From positions 21,616 through 85,615 of the forward strand of contig NZ_LZJI01000157.1 of assembly GCF_001667775.1 (NCBI RefSeq): a stretch of 64,000 bases of DNA. Direction: 5' to 3'. This stretch comes from Mycobacterium sp. E1747. GTDB lineage: Bacteria; Actinomycetota; Actinomycetes; Mycobacteriales; Mycobacteriaceae. This document shows, piece after piece, positions 50,767 through 63,486 of the stretch. Each line of letters begins with the position of its first letter. Within the stretch, counting starts at the first letter, position 1. The position numbers were made by a program, and so were the translations under genes. The notes below the pieces were generated by a model. That model saw only the letters and a program-made list of their open reading frames with translations. It was not told where the DNA came from and ran no database searches.

Positions 50767-51435
50767 GTGGCGCAGTTAACCTTCCAACGCGCCCGCACCG
50801 AGGAAAAGAAGCGCCAACGTGCGGAGGCGCTCGTGGAGGCCGCGCGTTCTCTGGCGCTCGAGACTGGCGTCGCCTCGGTCACGTTGACCGCCGTCGCCAG
50901 CCGGGCCGGCATTCACTACTCCGCCGTCCGTCGCTACTTCACCTCGCACAAGGAAGTGCTGCTGCACCTCTCCGCCGAGGGCTGGGTGCGCTGGTCCAAC
51001 ACGGTGTCGGAGAAGCTGGCCGAGCCGGGCCCCAAGTCGCCGTCGCAAATCGCCGAGACGCTGGCCAACGCCCTGGCCGAGGACCCGCTGTTCTGCGACC
51101 TGCTGGCCAACCTGCACCTGCACCTCGAACACGAGGTGGACGCCGAGCGGGTGATCGAAGTCAAGCGGATCAGCACCGCCGCAACCCTCTCGCTCGCCGA
51201 CTCGATCGAGTCCGCATTGCCGGCACTCGGTCGCCCGGGTGCACTGGACATCCTGTTGGCCGCCTACTCGCTGGCGGCCACGCTGTGGCAGGTGGCCAAC
51301 CCGCCGGAGCGCCTCACCGACGCCTATGCCGAGGAGCCGGAAGTGGTGCCGCCCGAATGGAATCTGGACTTCGCTTCCGCCCTCACTCGCTTGCTGACCG
51401 CCACGTGCGTCGGGCTCATCTCGGGATTGCAATGA
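50767..51435 (+). CDS. TetR-family regulator of the mmpS/mmpL operon
   Basis: The 222-residue protein has a TetR N-terminus: RQRAEALVEAARSLALETGV, VASRAGIHYSAVRRYFTSHK, EVLLHLSAEGWVRW. The C-terminus (LLANLHLHLEHEVDAERVIE) fits the group of regulators beside MmpL genes. GTG 50767 is preferred: GTG 50749 lies in the tandem operator, while TACGCT ends six bases before 50767 so a leaderless start fits. The mmpS gene follows 68 bases later. M. tuberculosis Rv0452 is at a comparable place but faces away from mmpS4/mmpL4. Confidence 0.85.
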   Translation: MAQLTFQRARTEEKKRQRAEALVEAARSLALETGVASVTLTAVASRAGIHYSAVRRYFTSHKEVLLHLSAEGWVRWSNTVSEKLAEPGPKSPSQIAETLANALAEDPLFCDLLANLHLHLEHEVDAERVIEVKRISTAATLSLADSIESALPALGRPGALDILLAAYSLAATLWQVANPPERLTDAYAEEPEVVPPEWNLDFASALTRLLTATCVGLISGLQ

Positions 51436-51503
51436 ACGCGGAGGGGAGGCCGGGGGGCCGTGGCTTGGCGACCGGTGGAAGACGGGAAGGACTTGGAGTG
51501 CCC

Positions 51504-52052
51504 ATGACGACGACTGAGCCAAGGACGGAGCCGCTGGAGGAGCAGAGCTCCGCCGGCGGCGAGGGCAACAACGTCGCTCGGCGGCGCGGCAAGAAAAAGG
51601 GGCTGTTGGGCCGCTTCTGGTTGGTGCTCACGATCGCAGCCGTCGTCGCGCTGTCGGGATTCGTCGTATACCGATTGCACGGCGTCTTCGGCGTTCACAA
51701 GGGTTCGTTCGGTGGTGGTACCTCGGGCGAGGTCCTAGACCAGTTCAACGCCAAGACGATCACGCTCGAGGTCTGGGGTTCACCGGGCAGCACGGCAACC
51801 ATCAACTACCTCGACGAAAACTCCCATCCGCAGCAGGCCCTCAACGTGCCCTTGCCCTGGAGCATCGTGTTGAGTTCTACCAAGCCCGGCATCCCGGCGA
51901 ACCTGGTGGCGCAAGGAGACGGTAGTTGGATCGCCTGCCGATTCGTGGTGAACAACCACGACGGGCACGGTGACGTCATCAAGGCTCCGAATCGCTCGGA
52001 TTCCAACGAAACCGTGAACCCGTTCGTCTACTGCCTGGACAAGTCCGCATGA
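51504..52052 (+). CDS. MmpS-family accessory protein
   Basis: The 182-residue protein has a cytoplasmic basic N-terminus ([13 protein letters not shown]), a membrane helix ([19 protein letters not shown]), and an external MmpS domain ([45 protein letters not shown]) with two cysteines. It pairs with the RND pump next to it. GGAG at 51495-51498 is five bases before ATG 51504, which decides the start; ATG 51432 overlapping the TetR stop is the alternative. Its TGA overlaps mmpL as ATGA. Confidence 0.87.
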   Translation: MTTTEPRTEPLEEQSSAGGEGNNVARRRGKKKGLLGRFWLVLTIAAVVALSGFVVYRLHGVFGVHKGSFGGGTSGEVLDQFNAKTITLEVWGSPGSTATINYLDENSHPQQALNVPLPWSIVLSSTKPGIPANLVAQGDGSWIACRFVVNNHDGHGDVIKAPNRSDSNETVNPFVYCLDKSA

Positions 52053-54979
52053 GCGAGCCGGGCGCGGCCCCGCCGCGCGTCGATCAGCCGCTGATCCCGC
52101 CCTTCCTGCCGCGGATGATCCATCGGCTCGCGTTGCCGATCGTCTTGGTGTGGTTGGGCATCGTGTTCGTCACCAACACCGTGGCACCGCAGCTGGAGGT
52201 CGTCGCCAAAACCCACTCGGTGTCGATGAGTCCGACCGCCGCGGCGTCCTTTCAGTCGATGATGAAGGTCGGATCGACGTTCAAGGAGTTCGACTCCGAC
52301 AACTCGGCCATGATCTTGCTGGAGGGCGACAAGCCACTCGGGGCAGAAGCCCACAAGTATTACGACGAGATCGTCAGGCGCGTCGAGCAAGACAAGAAAC
52401 ACGTCCAGCACGTCCAGGACTTCTGGAGTGATCCGCTGACGGCGGCGGGTTCCCAGAGCCACGATCAGAAGGCCGCGTACGTCCAGGTCTACCTCGCCGG
52501 CAACATGGGCGGCGGCCTGGCGAACGAGTCTGCTCTGGCCGTGCGCAAGATCGTGGATTCGGTGCCGGCGCCGCCGGGAATCAAGGCGTATGTGACCGGC
52601 GCGGGTCCGCTGTTCGCCGACCAGTCCCACGCGGGTGAAAAGGGCGTCGCGGTCGTCACTCTTATCACGTTTTTGGTGATCATAGTGATGCTGCTGATCG
52701 TCTACCGGAAGATCAGCATCGTTCTGATCATGCTGGCCATGGTGTTCATCGAGCTGGCGGCGGCCCGCGGTGTTGTCGCGACGCTCGGTAACTACGGCGT
52801 CATGGGGCTGTCGACCTTCGCCAACAACATGCTGGTGCTGATGGCGATAGCCGCCGGGACGGATTACGCGATCTTCGTGGTCGGCCGCTACCACGAGGCC
52901 CGCGGTTTGGGCGAGACCCGCGAACAAGCGTTCTACACCATGTTTCACAGCACCGCGCACGTCGTGCTGGGATCGGGCCTGACCATCGCGGGCGCGATGT
53001 ACTGCCTGAGCTTCTGCCGGCTGCCGTACTTCCAGTCGCTTGGGGTGCCGTGCGCGGTCGGCATGCTGGTCGCGGTGTTGGCGGCTTTGACGTTGGCTCC
53101 GGCGATGTTGACGGTGGCTTCGTTCTTCAAGCTGATGGATCCGAAGCGCAAGCTGCAGACCCGGGGCTGGCGTCGCATCGGGACCGCGGTCGTCCGCTGG
53201 CCGGCGCCGGTTCTCGCGGTGACCATCGGGATTGCATTGGTGGGTCTGCTCGCCCTGCCCGGCTACAAGACGGACTACGACAACCGCCACTTCCTGCCGG
53301 CGGATACCCCGGCCAATGTCGGTTATGCCGCCGCGGACCGGCACTTCGACCAGGCTCGGCTCAATCCTGAGCTGTTGATGATCGAGACCGATCACGACCT
53401 GCGTAACCCCGCCGATTTCCTGGTCCTGGACAAGGTTGCCAAGGCGGTCTTCCACATCCCCGGTATCGGCCGGGTGCAGACCATCACCCGGCCGTTAGGG
53501 ACGCCGCTCGACCACAGCACCCTCGGTTTTCAGATGAGTGCACAAGCCGCGGGACGCATCCAGACGCAGCACTATCAGGACGAGCAGGCGGCAAACCTGC
53601 TCAAGCAGGCTGACGAGCTGCGCAAGACGATGGCGACGCTCCATGAGCAGATGCAGGTGACCCAGGACCTCAGCAACACGACGCACGAAACCACCAGGCT
53701 CACCAAAGAAACCGTGAAGATCACCGAGGCATTGCGCGACGACATCGCCAACTTCGACGACTTCTTGCGGCCGCTCCGCAGCTTCTTCTACTGGGAGAGG
53801 CACTGCTACGACATTCCGGCCTGCTGGGCGATCCGGTCGGTCTTCAACGCGCTCGACGGCATCGACCAGGTGGCTGAGAACATCGTGAACCTCAGCGCGA
53901 ACCTGGACAAGCTGGATCAGATCCAGCCGAAGCTGGTGGCGCTCATACCGCCGCAGATCGAAAGCCAGCAGCGCAACCTCGACACCATCATGTCGAACTA
54001 CGCGACCACCATGGGGCTCAACGAACAGGCCAGGGCGCAGTCGGACAACGCCACCGCCCAGGGCGATGCCTTCGACAAAGCGAAAAATGACGACACGTTC
54101 TACCTCCCGCCGGAGGCGTTCAAGAGCCCGGATTTCGCCAGGGGCCTCAAACAGTTCATCTCGCCGGACGGGCACGCTGTCCGGTTGATCATCTCCCATG
54201 AAGGCGACCCGGCGAGTCCTGAAGGCATCAACCACATCGAACCGATCAAGCAGGCCGTGCACGAGGCGATCAAGGGCACGCCCTGGGAGGGCGCCAAGGT
54301 CTACCTCGGCGGCACCGCCGCGACCTATAAGGACATGCACGACGGCTCCAACATCGACCTGATGATCGCCGGAATTGCCGCAGCCACATTGATTTTCATC
54401 ATCATGCTGGTGATCACCCGAAGCGTCGTGGCGGCCTTTGTGATCGTCGGTACGGTGTTGCTGTCACTGGGCGCCTCGTTCGGACTCTCCGTGCTCCTAT
54501 GGCAGTACATCCTGGGCATGAAGTTGCACTGGATGGTGCTTGCGATGGCGATCATCCTGCTGCTGGCGGTCGGCTCGGACTACAACTTGCTGTTGATATC
54601 GCGGTTCAAGGAGGAGATCCACGCGGGGCTTAGAACCGGGACGATCCGCGCGATGGCCGGTTCCGGCTCGGTGGTGACCTCCGCCGGTCTGGTGTTCGCC
54701 GCCACCATGGCCACGTTCGCGTTCAGCCCGCTGATGGTGATGGCCCAGGTGGGTACGACGATCGCGCTGGGCCTGTTGTTCGACACCTTGATCGTGCGGT
54801 CGTTCATGACGCCGTCGCTGGCCACCCTGCTCGGGCGCTGGTTCTGGTGGCCGCAGCACGTGCGTCCACGGCCGGCCAGCACCATGCTGCGACCCTACGG
54901 ACCGCGTCCCGCCGTGCGCGAATTGCTCCTCAAGAACGTCGAGGAGCGCCCGGCGGGCGGATTGGTGCAGCCGCGCTGA
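52049..54979 (+). CDS. MmpL-family RND transporter (MmpL4/5-like)
   Basis: The 976-residue protein starts with a membrane helix, followed by a large external loop, a block of helices (about 190-360) with [20 protein letters not shown], another large external loop with coiled-coil helices (about 460-690, [20 protein letters not shown]), and a second block with [20 protein letters not shown]. These Asp-Tyr motifs are the proton path of MmpL pumps. With the overlapping MmpS and the Rv0455c-like gene just behind the terminator, siderophore export as for MmpS4/MmpL4 is likely, although glycopeptidolipid export is a known alternative for this group. Confidence 0.9.
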   Translation: MSEPGAAPPRVDQPLIPPFLPRMIHRLALPIVLVWLGIVFVTNTVAPQLEVVAKTHSVSMSPTAAASFQSMMKVGSTFKEFDSDNSAMILLEGDKPLGAEAHKYYDEIVRRVEQDKKHVQHVQDFWSDPLTAAGSQSHDQKAAYVQVYLAGNMGGGLANESALAVRKIVDSVPAPPGIKAYVTGAGPLFADQSHAGEKGVAVVTLITFLVIIVMLLIVYRKISIVLIMLAMVFIELAAARGVVATLGNYGVMGLSTFANNMLVLMAIAAGTDYAIFVVGRYHEARGLGETREQAFYTMFHSTAHVVLGSGLTIAGAMYCLSFCRLPYFQSLGVPCAVGMLVAVLAALTLAPAMLTVASFFKLMDPKRKLQTRGWRRIGTAVVRWPAPVLAVTIGIALVGLLALPGYKTDYDNRHFLPADTPANVGYAAADRHFDQARLNPELLMIETDHDLRNPADFLVLDKVAKAVFHIPGIGRVQTITRPLGTPLDHSTLGFQMSAQAAGRIQTQHYQDEQAANLLKQADELRKTMATLHEQMQVTQDLSNTTHETTRLTKETVKITEALRDDIANFDDFLRPLRSFFYWERHCYDIPACWAIRSVFNALDGIDQVAENIVNLSANLDKLDQIQPKLVALIPPQIESQQRNLDTIMSNYATTMGLNEQARAQSDNATAQGDAFDKAKNDDTFYLPPEAFKSPDFARGLKQFISPDGHAVRLIISHEGDPASPEGINHIEPIKQAVHEAIKGTPWEGAKVYLGGTAATYKDMHDGSNIDLMIAGIAAATLIFIIMLVITRSVVAAFVIVGTVLLSLGASFGLSVLLWQYILGMKLHWMVLAMAIILLLAVGSDYNLLLISRFKEEIHAGLRTGTIRAMAGSGSVVTSAGLVFAATMATFAFSPLMVMAQVGTTIALGLLFDTLIVRSFMTPSLATLLGRWFWWPQHVRPRPASTMLRPYGPRPAVRELLLKNVEERPAGGLVQPR

Positions 54980-55008
54980 TCCGGCGAGGCGCGCCCCGGG
55001 CGCCAAGC

Positions 55009-55051
55009 AAAAAAATCCGCGCGTCCCCGTTCGGGGCGCGCGGACTTTTTT
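55009..55051. terminator. Bidirectional Rho-independent terminator
   Basis: AAAAAAATCCGCGCG pairs with CGCGCGGACTTTTTT around CCCCG-TTC-GGGG, a long stem with A-run and T-run. It lies between the convergent mmpL and Rv0455c-like genes and serves both. Confidence 0.92.
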
Positions 55052-55058
55052 GGCGGCG

Positions 55059-55505
55059 TCAGGCCCAGTTCCACACCGACATGTCGCCGGGCGGGTATTG
55101 GGCGCACACGTCGGTGGCCTTCGCGACAACGCCCTTGTTGTTGAAGAAGAGCTTCATGTGGTTGGGCCACGCGTACCACAGCGGGTCGTTGTTGTAGAAG
55201 TTCTCGGAGTAGGTGCGGCGGTCCTCCGGCGACAGCGAGTAGAACCAGTGCACCTTGTCGATCGTCGCCTGCTGGACGTTCGGGTGGTTGTTGAAGTCGA
55301 TCATGTAGCGCTGGTAGTACACCGGGCTGGTATCCCGGGTGGCCGCCATGATCTGCTCGGCGTCACACGTGGTGTTGATCATCCGACGCGGAATCGGGAA
55401 ATCCTCGGTGGAGTCGGCCACGGCTGTCTTCGGAAAGACGGCGGCAGCGATGCCAAGGGCGAGGAAGGCGGCGCCTGCGCGCAAGCCAGTGTTCAGCCGA
55501 GACAT
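55059..55505 (-). CDS. Secreted Rv0455c-like protein, siderophore secretion factor
   Basis: The 148-residue protein has a signal peptide ([21 protein letters not shown]) and a mature helical domain with two cysteines (INTTCDAEQ and [10 protein letters not shown]) that can form one cinching disulfide. M. tuberculosis Rv0455c has been reported as a periplasmic protein required for mycobactin secretion together with the MmpL4/MmpL5 pumps. The neighbouring MmpS/MmpL set supports the same role here. The start ATG 55505 gives the full-length protein as in M. tuberculosis. Confidence 0.9.
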   Translation of the reverse strand: MSRLNTGLRAGAAFLALGIAAAVFPKTAVADSTEDFPIPRRMINTTCDAEQIMAATRDTSPVYYQRYMIDFNNHPNVQQATIDKVHWFYSLSPEDRRTYSENFYNNDPLWYAWPNHMKLFFNNKGVVAKATDVCAQYPPGDMSVWNWA

Positions 55506-55562
55506 AACTGTAACGGTAACACTTTTCGGCGCCGGCGGACAGTTTCGTAGCCCATCTCACCA

Positions 55563-56474
55563 TTAGTGCCCATCAGGCACGATGACGTGTGTGGGGTCGG
55601 GTCGCAGCTCCGGCGGGGCCTGGCTGTAGTCGCCGAACGGGCCGTCGCGGCGCTCGACCGCCGCCCGCACGCCCTGGGTCTCGGCGGTCTTGATGAAGTC
55701 GAGGGCGTCAGGGGTGTTGCGCATCAGGCCGTCGAGGATGCCGCCGAGCGTCTGGGTGGACGCCAGACCCATATTCTCGTAGGCCTGGTTGACGATCAGC
55801 TTCTGCGCCCGCAGCTGTGACAGCGGGATGCGGGCCAGCTCGGCGGCGACCTCGGCGACCCGGGCCTCGAGGCGCTCGAACGGCACCGCCTCGTTGATCA
55901 GCTCGATCTCGGCCGCCTGAACGCCGGTCAGCGGCCGCCCGGTCAACGAATGCCACTTGACCTTGGCGAAGCTGAGCCGGTAGAGCCACATCCCGCTCAG
56001 GTAGGCGCCCCACATCCGGCTGTAGGGGGTGCCGATCACCGCGTCGTCGCTGGCGATCACCAGGTCCGCGCAGAGCGCGTAGTCGCTGGCCCCGCCGACG
56101 CACCAGCCGTGCACCTGGGCGATCACCGGCTTGGACGCCCGCCAGATGGCCATGAATTTCTGCGTCGGCGCGGTCTCGCGGGCCGTGACCATCGCGAAGT
56201 CCTTGCCGGGGTCCCACCGGCCGTCGGTCATCATGGCTTCGCCCCACTGTTGGAAGCCGCCGCCGAAGTCGTAGCCACCCGAGAAGGCGCGGCCGGCGCC
56301 GCGCAGCACGATGACCTTGATTTCCGGGTCGCGCTCCGCCAGCCCGACGGCCGCCTCGATCTCGTCGGGCATGGGCGGCACGATGGTGTTGAGCTGCTCC
56401 GGACGGTTCAGCGTGATCGTGGCCACCGGGCCGGACGTCGCGTACAGCAGCGTCTCGAAGTCGCTACCTGGCAT
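55563..56474 (-). CDS. echA2: Enoyl-CoA hydratase/isomerase EchA2
   Basis: The 303-residue crotonase has VATITLNRPEQLNTIVPPMP at the start, the oxyanion loop LRGAGRAFSGGYDFGGGFQQ near residue 60 and HGWCVGGASDYALCADLVIA near 125. The usual catalytic glutamates are not obvious, so the exact reaction is uncertain. It corresponds to M. tuberculosis Rv0456c. ATG 56474 gives the known length. The small membrane protein gene upstream ends eight bases before this start. Confidence 0.9.
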   Translation of the reverse strand: MPGSDFETLLYATSGPVATITLNRPEQLNTIVPPMPDEIEAAVGLAERDPEIKVIVLRGAGRAFSGGYDFGGGFQQWGEAMMTDGRWDPGKDFAMVTARETAPTQKFMAIWRASKPVIAQVHGWCVGGASDYALCADLVIASDDAVIGTPYSRMWGAYLSGMWLYRLSFAKVKWHSLTGRPLTGVQAAEIELINEAVPFERLEARVAEVAAELARIPLSQLRAQKLIVNQAYENMGLASTQTLGGILDGLMRNTPDALDFIKTAETQGVRAAVERRDGPFGDYSQAPPELRPDPTHVIVPDGH

Positions 56475-56481
56475 GGCTTCC

Positions 56482-56793
56482 TTAGGGGTCGGGCTGGCGG
56501 TTTTCCGGTGACGACGCGTAGATGCGGTCACCGATCTTGAGGTACGGCGTCGTCAGGTAGGCCGACATGACGGCCAGGCCGGTGAAGATCGCCGCCACGC
56601 AGACGGCGTTGGGCCAGACCTTGCCCGTCCCGATCGCGAAGCACACGGTGCCGATGGCCGCGGTCGCCCAGTAGAACCGCCGGCCGGCCCGGCGGTCGCC
56701 GATGAACCGGTAGCGCGCCTGCGCCGCCGAAACCAGCACGAAGATCAATCCGGTCGCCAGCAGGGTCAGTTCGATGCGTTGGGTCGCGGACAC
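56482..56793 (-). CDS. Small four-helix membrane protein
   Basis: The 103-residue protein has hydrophobic segments LTLLATGLIFVLVSAAQARY, FYWATAAIGTVCFAIGTGKV and AVCVAAIFTGLAVMSAYLTT, joined by short basic loops, ending YASSPENRQPDP. It lies between the prolyl oligopeptidase and echA2 genes on the same strand with gaps of 10 and 7 bases, so it is in that operon. M. tuberculosis carries other genes here (mazEF-type), as far as I recall. Function is unknown. Confidence 0.7.
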   Translation of the reverse strand: MSATQRIELTLLATGLIFVLVSAAQARYRFIGDRRAGRRFYWATAAIGTVCFAIGTGKVWPNAVCVAAIFTGLAVMSAYLTTPYLKIGDRIYASSPENRQPDP

Positions 56794-56803
56794 GTCGACG
56801 ATC

Positions 56804-58864
56804 TTATGACCCGGAGCGCGGTCCCCCCAGCATCCGCCACAGGAACGAGTAGGTCAGCGCCGACTTGAACGCGACCTGCTGGTTGTCGGCCGCGCCGGCG
56901 TGGCCGCCCTCGATGTTCTCGTAGTAGAAGACGGGGTGGCCGGCCGCCTCGAGGGCAGCCGTCATCTTGCGCGCATGGCCCGGATGCACCCGATCGTCGC
57001 GGGTGGAGGTTGTCATCAGCACCGGCGGGTAGTGACGCGTCGCCGAAATATTCTGGTACGGCGAATATTCGGAGATGAAGGCCCAATCCTGCGGGTTGTC
57101 CGGGTCGCCGTACTCGGCCATCCACGAGGCGCCGGCGAGCAGCAGGTGGTAGCGCTTCATGTCCAGCAGTGGGACGCTGCACACCAGCGCGCCGAATCTG
57201 TCGGGGTACCGGGTCAGCATGATGCCCATGAGCAGGCCGCCGTTGCTGCCGCCCTGCGCGCCGAGCTGGTCGACGGTCGTGATGCCGCGGTTCACCAAAT
57301 CGGTTGCCACGGCGGCGAAGTCCTCGGCCACCTTGTGCCGGTTCTCGCGCATGGCCTGGGTGTGCCAGCGGGGGCCGTATTCGCCGCCGCCGCGGATGTT
57401 GGCGAGCACGTAGGTGCCGCCCCGGGCCAGCCAGAGCCGGCCGAGCACGCCGCTGTAGGCGGGGGTGTTGGAGGATTCGAAGCCGCCGTAGCCGTACAGC
57501 ATGGTCGGGCCCGGGCCCTGCGCGTCGGCCGGTCGCACCACGAAGTAGGGGATCGCCGTGCCGTCCTCCGAATCCACGAAATGCTGTGCTACCGTGAGGT
57601 TCTCGGAATCGAAGAAGGCAGGTGCCGACTTGACCTGCTCGAGCGGGCCGGCGCCGGTGCCGCGCATCAGCCGCGAGGGCGTGACGAATCCGCTGGAATC
57701 GAGGAAGAACTCGTCGCCGGTGTCGTCGGCGGCGACGACGACGGTGTTGGTCGCCTCCGGGATGCCGGCGACCGGCTCGCGCCGCCAGCCGTCACCCGAC
57801 GGCGAGGGCGGCGTGACGATCTCCACCCGGCTGGCCACGTCGGCGAGGGTAACCATCAACAACCGGTCGCGCGTCCACGCGTAGTGATTCAGCGCGGTGT
57901 GCTCGTCGGGCTCGTATACCACGCTCAATTGGGCCGTCCCGGCGAGGAATTCGTCGTACTTGGCCGCCAACAACGAACCGGCCGGGTAACTGTCGGCGCC
58001 GTAGAACCAGTCGGTGCGCAGCTCGATCAGCAGCCATTCGCGGTGTATCGACAGGCTGGCGTCGGTGGGCGCGTCGATCCGGATCAGCTCGGTGCCCCGC
58101 AGTTCGTAGACCTCTTCGTTCCAGAAGTCCAGGGCCCGGCCCAGCAGCGTGCGCTCGAACCCCGCGGTGCGGTCCACCGATGCGGACACGCGGACGTCGG
58201 TGCGGGCACCGGAGAACACGGTTTCCGCATCGGTCAGCGCGGTACCCCGGCGCCACCGCTTGATCACCCGGGGGTAGCCCGAGTCGGTCAGCGAGCCGTC
58301 ACCGAAATCCGTCCCGACCAGGACGGTGTCGATGTCCACCCAGGCGACCTGCGACTTGGCCTCCGGCAGCGCGAATCCGTCGGCGACGAATTGGCGCGTC
58401 GCCATGTCGAATTCGCGCACGATCGAGGCGTCCGAGCCGCCCCTGGACAGCGCGACCAGCGCGCGGGTGTATTCCGGTTCGATGACTCCGGCGCCGGCCC
58501 ACACCCACTTCTCGTCGTCGGCCCGGCCCAATTCGTCGACGTCGATCAGCACGTCCCACTCGGGGGCGTCGGTGCGGTAGCTGTCCAGCGTCGTGCGCCG
58601 CCACAGGCCGCGCGGGTTGGCGGCGTCGCGCCAGAAGTTGTACAGGTACTCCCCGCGGCGGACCACGTACGGGATGCGGGCGTCGGTGTCGAGCACCTCG
58701 AGCGCCTCGGCGCGCATCCGTTCGAATTCCGCGTCCCGGAACGCCGCCAGCGTCGGTTCGTTGCGCGCCCGCACCCAATCCAGCGCCTCGTCGCCGGTGA
58801 CATCCTCGAGCCACAGGTACGGGTCGGCGGGATCTTCGCGGTCGGCGGCGGCGTGTGACGTCAT
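56804..58864 (-). CDS. Prolyl oligopeptidase-family serine peptidase (Rv0457c-like)
   Basis: The 686-residue enzyme has a beta-propeller N-terminal part (DPYLWLEDVTGDEALDWVRA at the start) and a hydrolase C-terminus with the nucleophile AQGGSNGGLLMGIMLTRYPD near residue 530, Asp in STRDDRVHPGHA, and His in ENIEGGHAGAADNQQ. It cleaves short peptides, probably after proline. ATG 58864 is used; ATG 58873 would add three residues. It diverges from the aldehyde dehydrogenase gene 66 bases away. Confidence 0.93.
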   Translation of the reverse strand: MTSHAAADREDPADPYLWLEDVTGDEALDWVRARNEPTLAAFRDAEFERMRAEALEVLDTDARIPYVVRRGEYLYNFWRDAANPRGLWRRTTLDSYRTDAPEWDVLIDVDELGRADDEKWVWAGAGVIEPEYTRALVALSRGGSDASIVREFDMATRQFVADGFALPEAKSQVAWVDIDTVLVGTDFGDGSLTDSGYPRVIKRWRRGTALTDAETVFSGARTDVRVSASVDRTAGFERTLLGRALDFWNEEVYELRGTELIRIDAPTDASLSIHREWLLIELRTDWFYGADSYPAGSLLAAKYDEFLAGTAQLSVVYEPDEHTALNHYAWTRDRLLMVTLADVASRVEIVTPPSPSGDGWRREPVAGIPEATNTVVVAADDTGDEFFLDSSGFVTPSRLMRGTGAGPLEQVKSAPAFFDSENLTVAQHFVDSEDGTAIPYFVVRPADAQGPGPTMLYGYGGFESSNTPAYSGVLGRLWLARGGTYVLANIRGGGEYGPRWHTQAMRENRHKVAEDFAAVATDLVNRGITTVDQLGAQGGSNGGLLMGIMLTRYPDRFGALVCSVPLLDMKRYHLLLAGASWMAEYGDPDNPQDWAFISEYSPYQNISATRHYPPVLMTTSTRDDRVHPGHARKMTAALEAAGHPVFYYENIEGGHAGAADNQQVAFKSALTYSFLWRMLGGPRSGS

Positions 58865-58930
58865 GGACGCCATTGTGGCCTCCGGCGGTAGTGTGAGGTG
58901 TATTACACCGACGAGCGAAGGGCCGAGCAG

Positions 58931-60454
<1,524 letters not shown>

Positions 60455-60922
60455 ATGGTCCCGGGTGTCGTCATCACCGCCGGGGCCGCCGAACTGCTGG
60501 CGCGCCTGCAGGACCGGCACGGCCCGCTGATGTTCCACCAGTCCGGCGGGTGCTGCGACGGGTCGTCGCCGATGTGCTACCCGTCCGGGGACTTCCTGGT
60601 CGGCGACCGCGACGTGTTGCTCGGCGTGCTCGACATCGGGGACGGGGTGCCGGTGTGGATCTCGGGCCCACAGTACGAGGCCTGGAAGCACACCCAGCTG
60701 GTTATCGACGTGGTCCCCGGCCGCGGCGGCGGGTTCAGCGTGGAAGCCCCCGAAGGGCTGCGCTTCCTGTCCCGCGGCCGCGTCTTCACCGACGAGGAAC
60801 AGGCCGAGCTGCGTGCCGCGCCGGTCATCACCGGCGCCGATTACGAACGCGGCGAACGCCCTTCGGCCCGCGGTCAGGTGGTGACTGACACGGCCCTGCG
60901 AACATGCCCTCCGGGTCGGTGA
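60455..60922 (+). CDS. DUF779 protein, aldehyde dehydrogenase partner (Rv0459-like)
   Basis: The 155-residue protein contains DRHGPLMFHQSGGCCDGSSP near residue 20, CYPSGDFLVGDRDVLLGVLD and VWISGPQYEAWKHTQLVIDV, the DUF779 pattern with paired cysteines. Its ATG begins at the base after the dehydrogenase TAA. DUF779 proteins accompany aldehyde dehydrogenases but their role is not settled; a redox or maturation role is suspected. The C-terminus is basic and Pro/Arg-rich. Confidence 0.87.
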   Translation: MVPGVVITAGAAELLARLQDRHGPLMFHQSGGCCDGSSPMCYPSGDFLVGDRDVLLGVLDIGDGVPVWISGPQYEAWKHTQLVIDVVPGRGGGFSVEAPEGLRFLSRGRVFTDEEQAELRAAPVITGADYERGERPSARGQVVTDTALRTCPPGR

Positions 60923-60941
60923 CGGCAGTAACCTCGAAGGC

Positions 60942-61220
60942 GTGATCCCCCTCCCGCGCCCGCGGTTGTTGGCCGGTGCCATGCTGATCGGCGCCGCCCT
61001 CGGGCTGTTGGCCGGCGTGGGATTCGCCGGGACGGTCCACGGCAGCATCCGCCCGGCCTTCGCCCTCGTGCTGGTGGTGGGGATTCCGAGCGTCGCCGGG
61101 CTGGTGACGATCCTGTTCTCCGGACGTAGGTGGGTGACCATGCTCGGCGCGTTCACCTTGGCGGTGGCCCCCGGCTGGTTCGGCGTCCTGGTCGCCCTTC
61201 AGGTGACGTCCTGTGGCTGA
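60942..61220 (+). CDS. Small membrane protein (Rv0460-like)
   Basis: The 92-residue protein is mostly three hydrophobic segments: LLAGAMLIGAALGLLAGVGF, IRPAFALVLVVGIPSVAGLV and TMLGAFTLAVAPGWFGVLVA, ending with TSCG. GTG 60942 is used. The next gene overlaps its stop by eight bases. Position and type match M. tuberculosis Rv0460. Function is unknown. Confidence 0.77.
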   Translation: MIPLPRPRLLAGAMLIGAALGLLAGVGFAGTVHGSIRPAFALVLVVGIPSVAGLVTILFSGRRWVTMLGAFTLAVAPGWFGVLVALQVTSCG

Positions 61221-61779
61221 CGACGACACCGGATCGAGCCCGGGCACCCAGTCGTGGAGGCCCGACTTCTCCGACGACGACGAGCCGGGCACCCAGGCGT
61301 GGAAGCCGGATTTCTCGGATTCCGACGAGGACACGGGCGAGCGCCCGGCGGCCGCGCCGGACGAGCCCGCGGCGTCCGAGCCGCCCGCCGACGAGGGTGA
61401 TGATGCCGCCGAATCCGCCGCCGCACCGGTGCAACCGGTCACCGTTCCCGGGCGTTACCTGTATCTGAGGTGGTGGAAGCTACTGCTGGTCGCCTTCGGT
61501 GTGTGGTGCGTGGCCGCCGTCGTCGGGCTCGGCCTGTTCTACTGGTGGTACCACTCGGCGGACGCCACCGCGGCGCGCTACGTGGTGCTGGTCTACGTGG
61601 TGGCGTGCTCCGTCGCGGGCGTGCTGCTCGCGATGGTCGAGGGCAGGCCGCTGGTCTCGGCGCTGGCGCTCGCGGTGATGGCGGCACCCTTCGCCTCCCT
61701 GGCCGCCGCGGCGCCCCTGCTCGGCTATTACCACTGCGCGCGGGTGGGCCACTGCCTCGTCGGCCTCATTCCGTATTAA
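61213..61779 (+). CDS. Acidic-headed membrane protein (Rv0461-like)
   Basis: The 188-residue protein has an acidic, Pro/Glu-rich cytoplasmic head of about 75 residues, including two copies of PGTQ(S/A)W(R/K)PDFSDDDE-type sequence, then four membrane segments (WWKLLLVAFGVWCVAAVVGL, YVVLVYVVACSVAGVLLAMV, ALALAVMAAPFASLAAAAPL). GTG 61213 overlaps the previous gene by eight bases. The repeated Ser/Asp motif could be a kinase target. Function is unknown. It leads directly into lpdC. Confidence 0.76.
   Translation: MADDDTGSSPGTQSWRPDFSDDDEPGTQAWKPDFSDSDEDTGERPAAAPDEPAASEPPADEGDDAAESAAAPVQPVTVPGRYLYLRWWKLLLVAFGVWCVAAVVGLGLFYWWYHSADATAARYVVLVYVVACSVAGVLLAMVEGRPLVSALALAVMAAPFASLAAAAPLLGYYHCARVGHCLVGLIPY
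61240..61329 (+). repeat. 45-bp tandem repeat coding an acidic motif
   Basis: Copies at 61240-61284 and 61285-61329 encode PGTQSWRPDFSDDDE and PGTQAWKPDFSDSDE, 12 of 15 residues identical, with silent third-base drift. The repeat is in frame and old, since synonymous positions have diverged. Confidence 0.8.
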
Positions 61780-61812
61780 CGCCCCGGCCGGGCGGCCACT
61801 AGGGTAGGGGCC

Positions 61813-63207
<1,395 letters not shown>

Positions 63208-63486
63208 ATGGCCATGCGCAGCGACATCGTTCTGGGCGCCGTCGGCGGCCTCGCCGCGGGCTATGTCCTGTGGCTGGTCGCCTTTTCGATCGCCGACGAC
63301 AACGCGGCCGTGGGCCAATGGGCCCCGACGGTGCTGCTGGCCTCGCTCGCGCTGGCGGTCTGCGCCACGATGTGGGCGTCATTCTTGCGGCGGCGGCGCG
63401 AATACGCGTGGTCAGGGTTCGGGTTCGGGCTGCCGGTGCCGCCGCTGCTGCTGACGCTGGCCGTCCTGGCCAACGTCTACCTCTAA
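63208..63486 (+). CDS. Small membrane protein (Rv0463-like)
   Basis: The 92-residue protein has three hydrophobic segments: LGAVGGLAAGYVLWLVAFSI, TVLLASLALAVCATMWASFL and PVPPLLLTLAVLANVYL, with a basic loop (RRRREYAW). ATG 63208 directly follows the lpdC TAA (TAAATG). Its stop overlaps the stop of the convergent gene by three to four bases. Position matches Rv0463. Function is unknown. Confidence 0.77.
   Translation: MAMRSDIVLGAVGGLAAGYVLWLVAFSIADDNAAVGQWAPTVLLASLALAVCATMWASFLRRRREYAWSGFGFGLPVPPLLLTLAVLANVYL

Noticed and set aside
51285..51503. Longer MmpS start upstream of 51504
   Set aside because: Frames before 51432 overlap the TetR coding region, and GGAG with correct spacing supports 51504.
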